Shown here in pieces: positions 63,999 to 64,000 of a stretch of 64,000 bases of DNA (the first letter of the stretch is position 1; each line of letters starts with the position of its first letter). Under the pieces are notes generated by a model. That model was given only the letters and a program-made list of their open reading frames with translations. It did not search any database and was not told the origin of the DNA. Source of the DNA: Paramecium octaurelia (Eukaryota > Ciliophora > Oligohymenophorea > Peniculida > Parameciidae); the NCBI GenBank assembly GCA_905182995.1, contig CAJJDP010000032.1, forward strand, positions 433,221-497,220. The letters run 5' to 3'. Position numbers and translations under genes: made by a program.

Positions 63999-64000
63999 AA

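Overview
The window reads as a ciliate macronuclear scaffold, almost certainly Paramecium (aurelia-type). Three observations support this. First, every convincing gene uses TAA and TAG inside its reading frame, where conserved alignments need Gln, and TGA is the only stop that makes sense. Second, introns are tiny (about 19-33 bp), mostly GTA...TAG, and removing them restores both frame and conserved domains. Third, the DNA is very AT-rich and packed, with neighbouring genes sometimes 17-80 bp apart. Any annotation made with the standard code shatters these genes, so all coordinates here were rebuilt with TGA-only stops and hand-placed introns. No tRNA, rRNA, CRISPR, telomere repeat or transposon was recognised.

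Layout. 0-7.3 kb: a Rab-like relic, a three-repeat Myb protein, a large LRRC9-like leucine-rich protein with a PARP-like middle region, and a small secreted acidic protein. 7.9-14.9 kb: a membrane-tethered bZIP factor, a family-X DNA polymerase with a BRCT domain, a PH-domain oxysterol-binding protein, and a peroxisomal acyl-CoA oxidase ending in AKL. 14.9-20.8 kb: a CLEC16A/FPL protein divergent from the oxidase by 17 bp, a small unknown, a Dicer-like protein with two RNase III domains and no helicase, and a histone-H1-like/PADR1 fusion. 21.5-28.4 kb: an aspartic protease, an AGC kinase, two tandem coiled-coil paralogues and CCT1. 28.5-35.3 kb: a pentatricopeptide-repeat protein, peroxisomal AGPS (ether-lipid synthesis), and an AGC-like kinase lacking the usual HRD arginine. 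35.6-48 kb: three low-complexity unknowns, an EF-hand protein, a DEAD-box helicase with a very long Gln/Asn/Arg/Tyr tail, a secreted protein, a CXC (tesmin-type) protein, an F-box-like protein and a tRNA adenosine deaminase. 48-56.4 kb: a hybrid histidine kinase, a protein with two cyclic-nucleotide-binding domains, a coiled-coil protein and a phosphagen kinase with a C-terminal CaaX-like end. 56.6-64 kb: an EML-type HELP/WD40 gene broken by two single N gaps.

Themes. Several genes fit nuclear development and small-RNA-guided DNA elimination (Dicer-like, polymerase X, PADR1/H1), but their proximity may be chance. Others fit cilia and signalling (LRRC9-like, EML, phosphagen kinase, EF-hand, cyclic-nucleotide and histidine-kinase proteins) or peroxisomes (acyl-CoA oxidase and AGPS). 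The two Ns at 58459 and 60567 join overlapping or near-identical contigs. The last 7 kb should therefore be read as an assembly problem, possibly mixing two gene copies, rather than as a natural tandem array.
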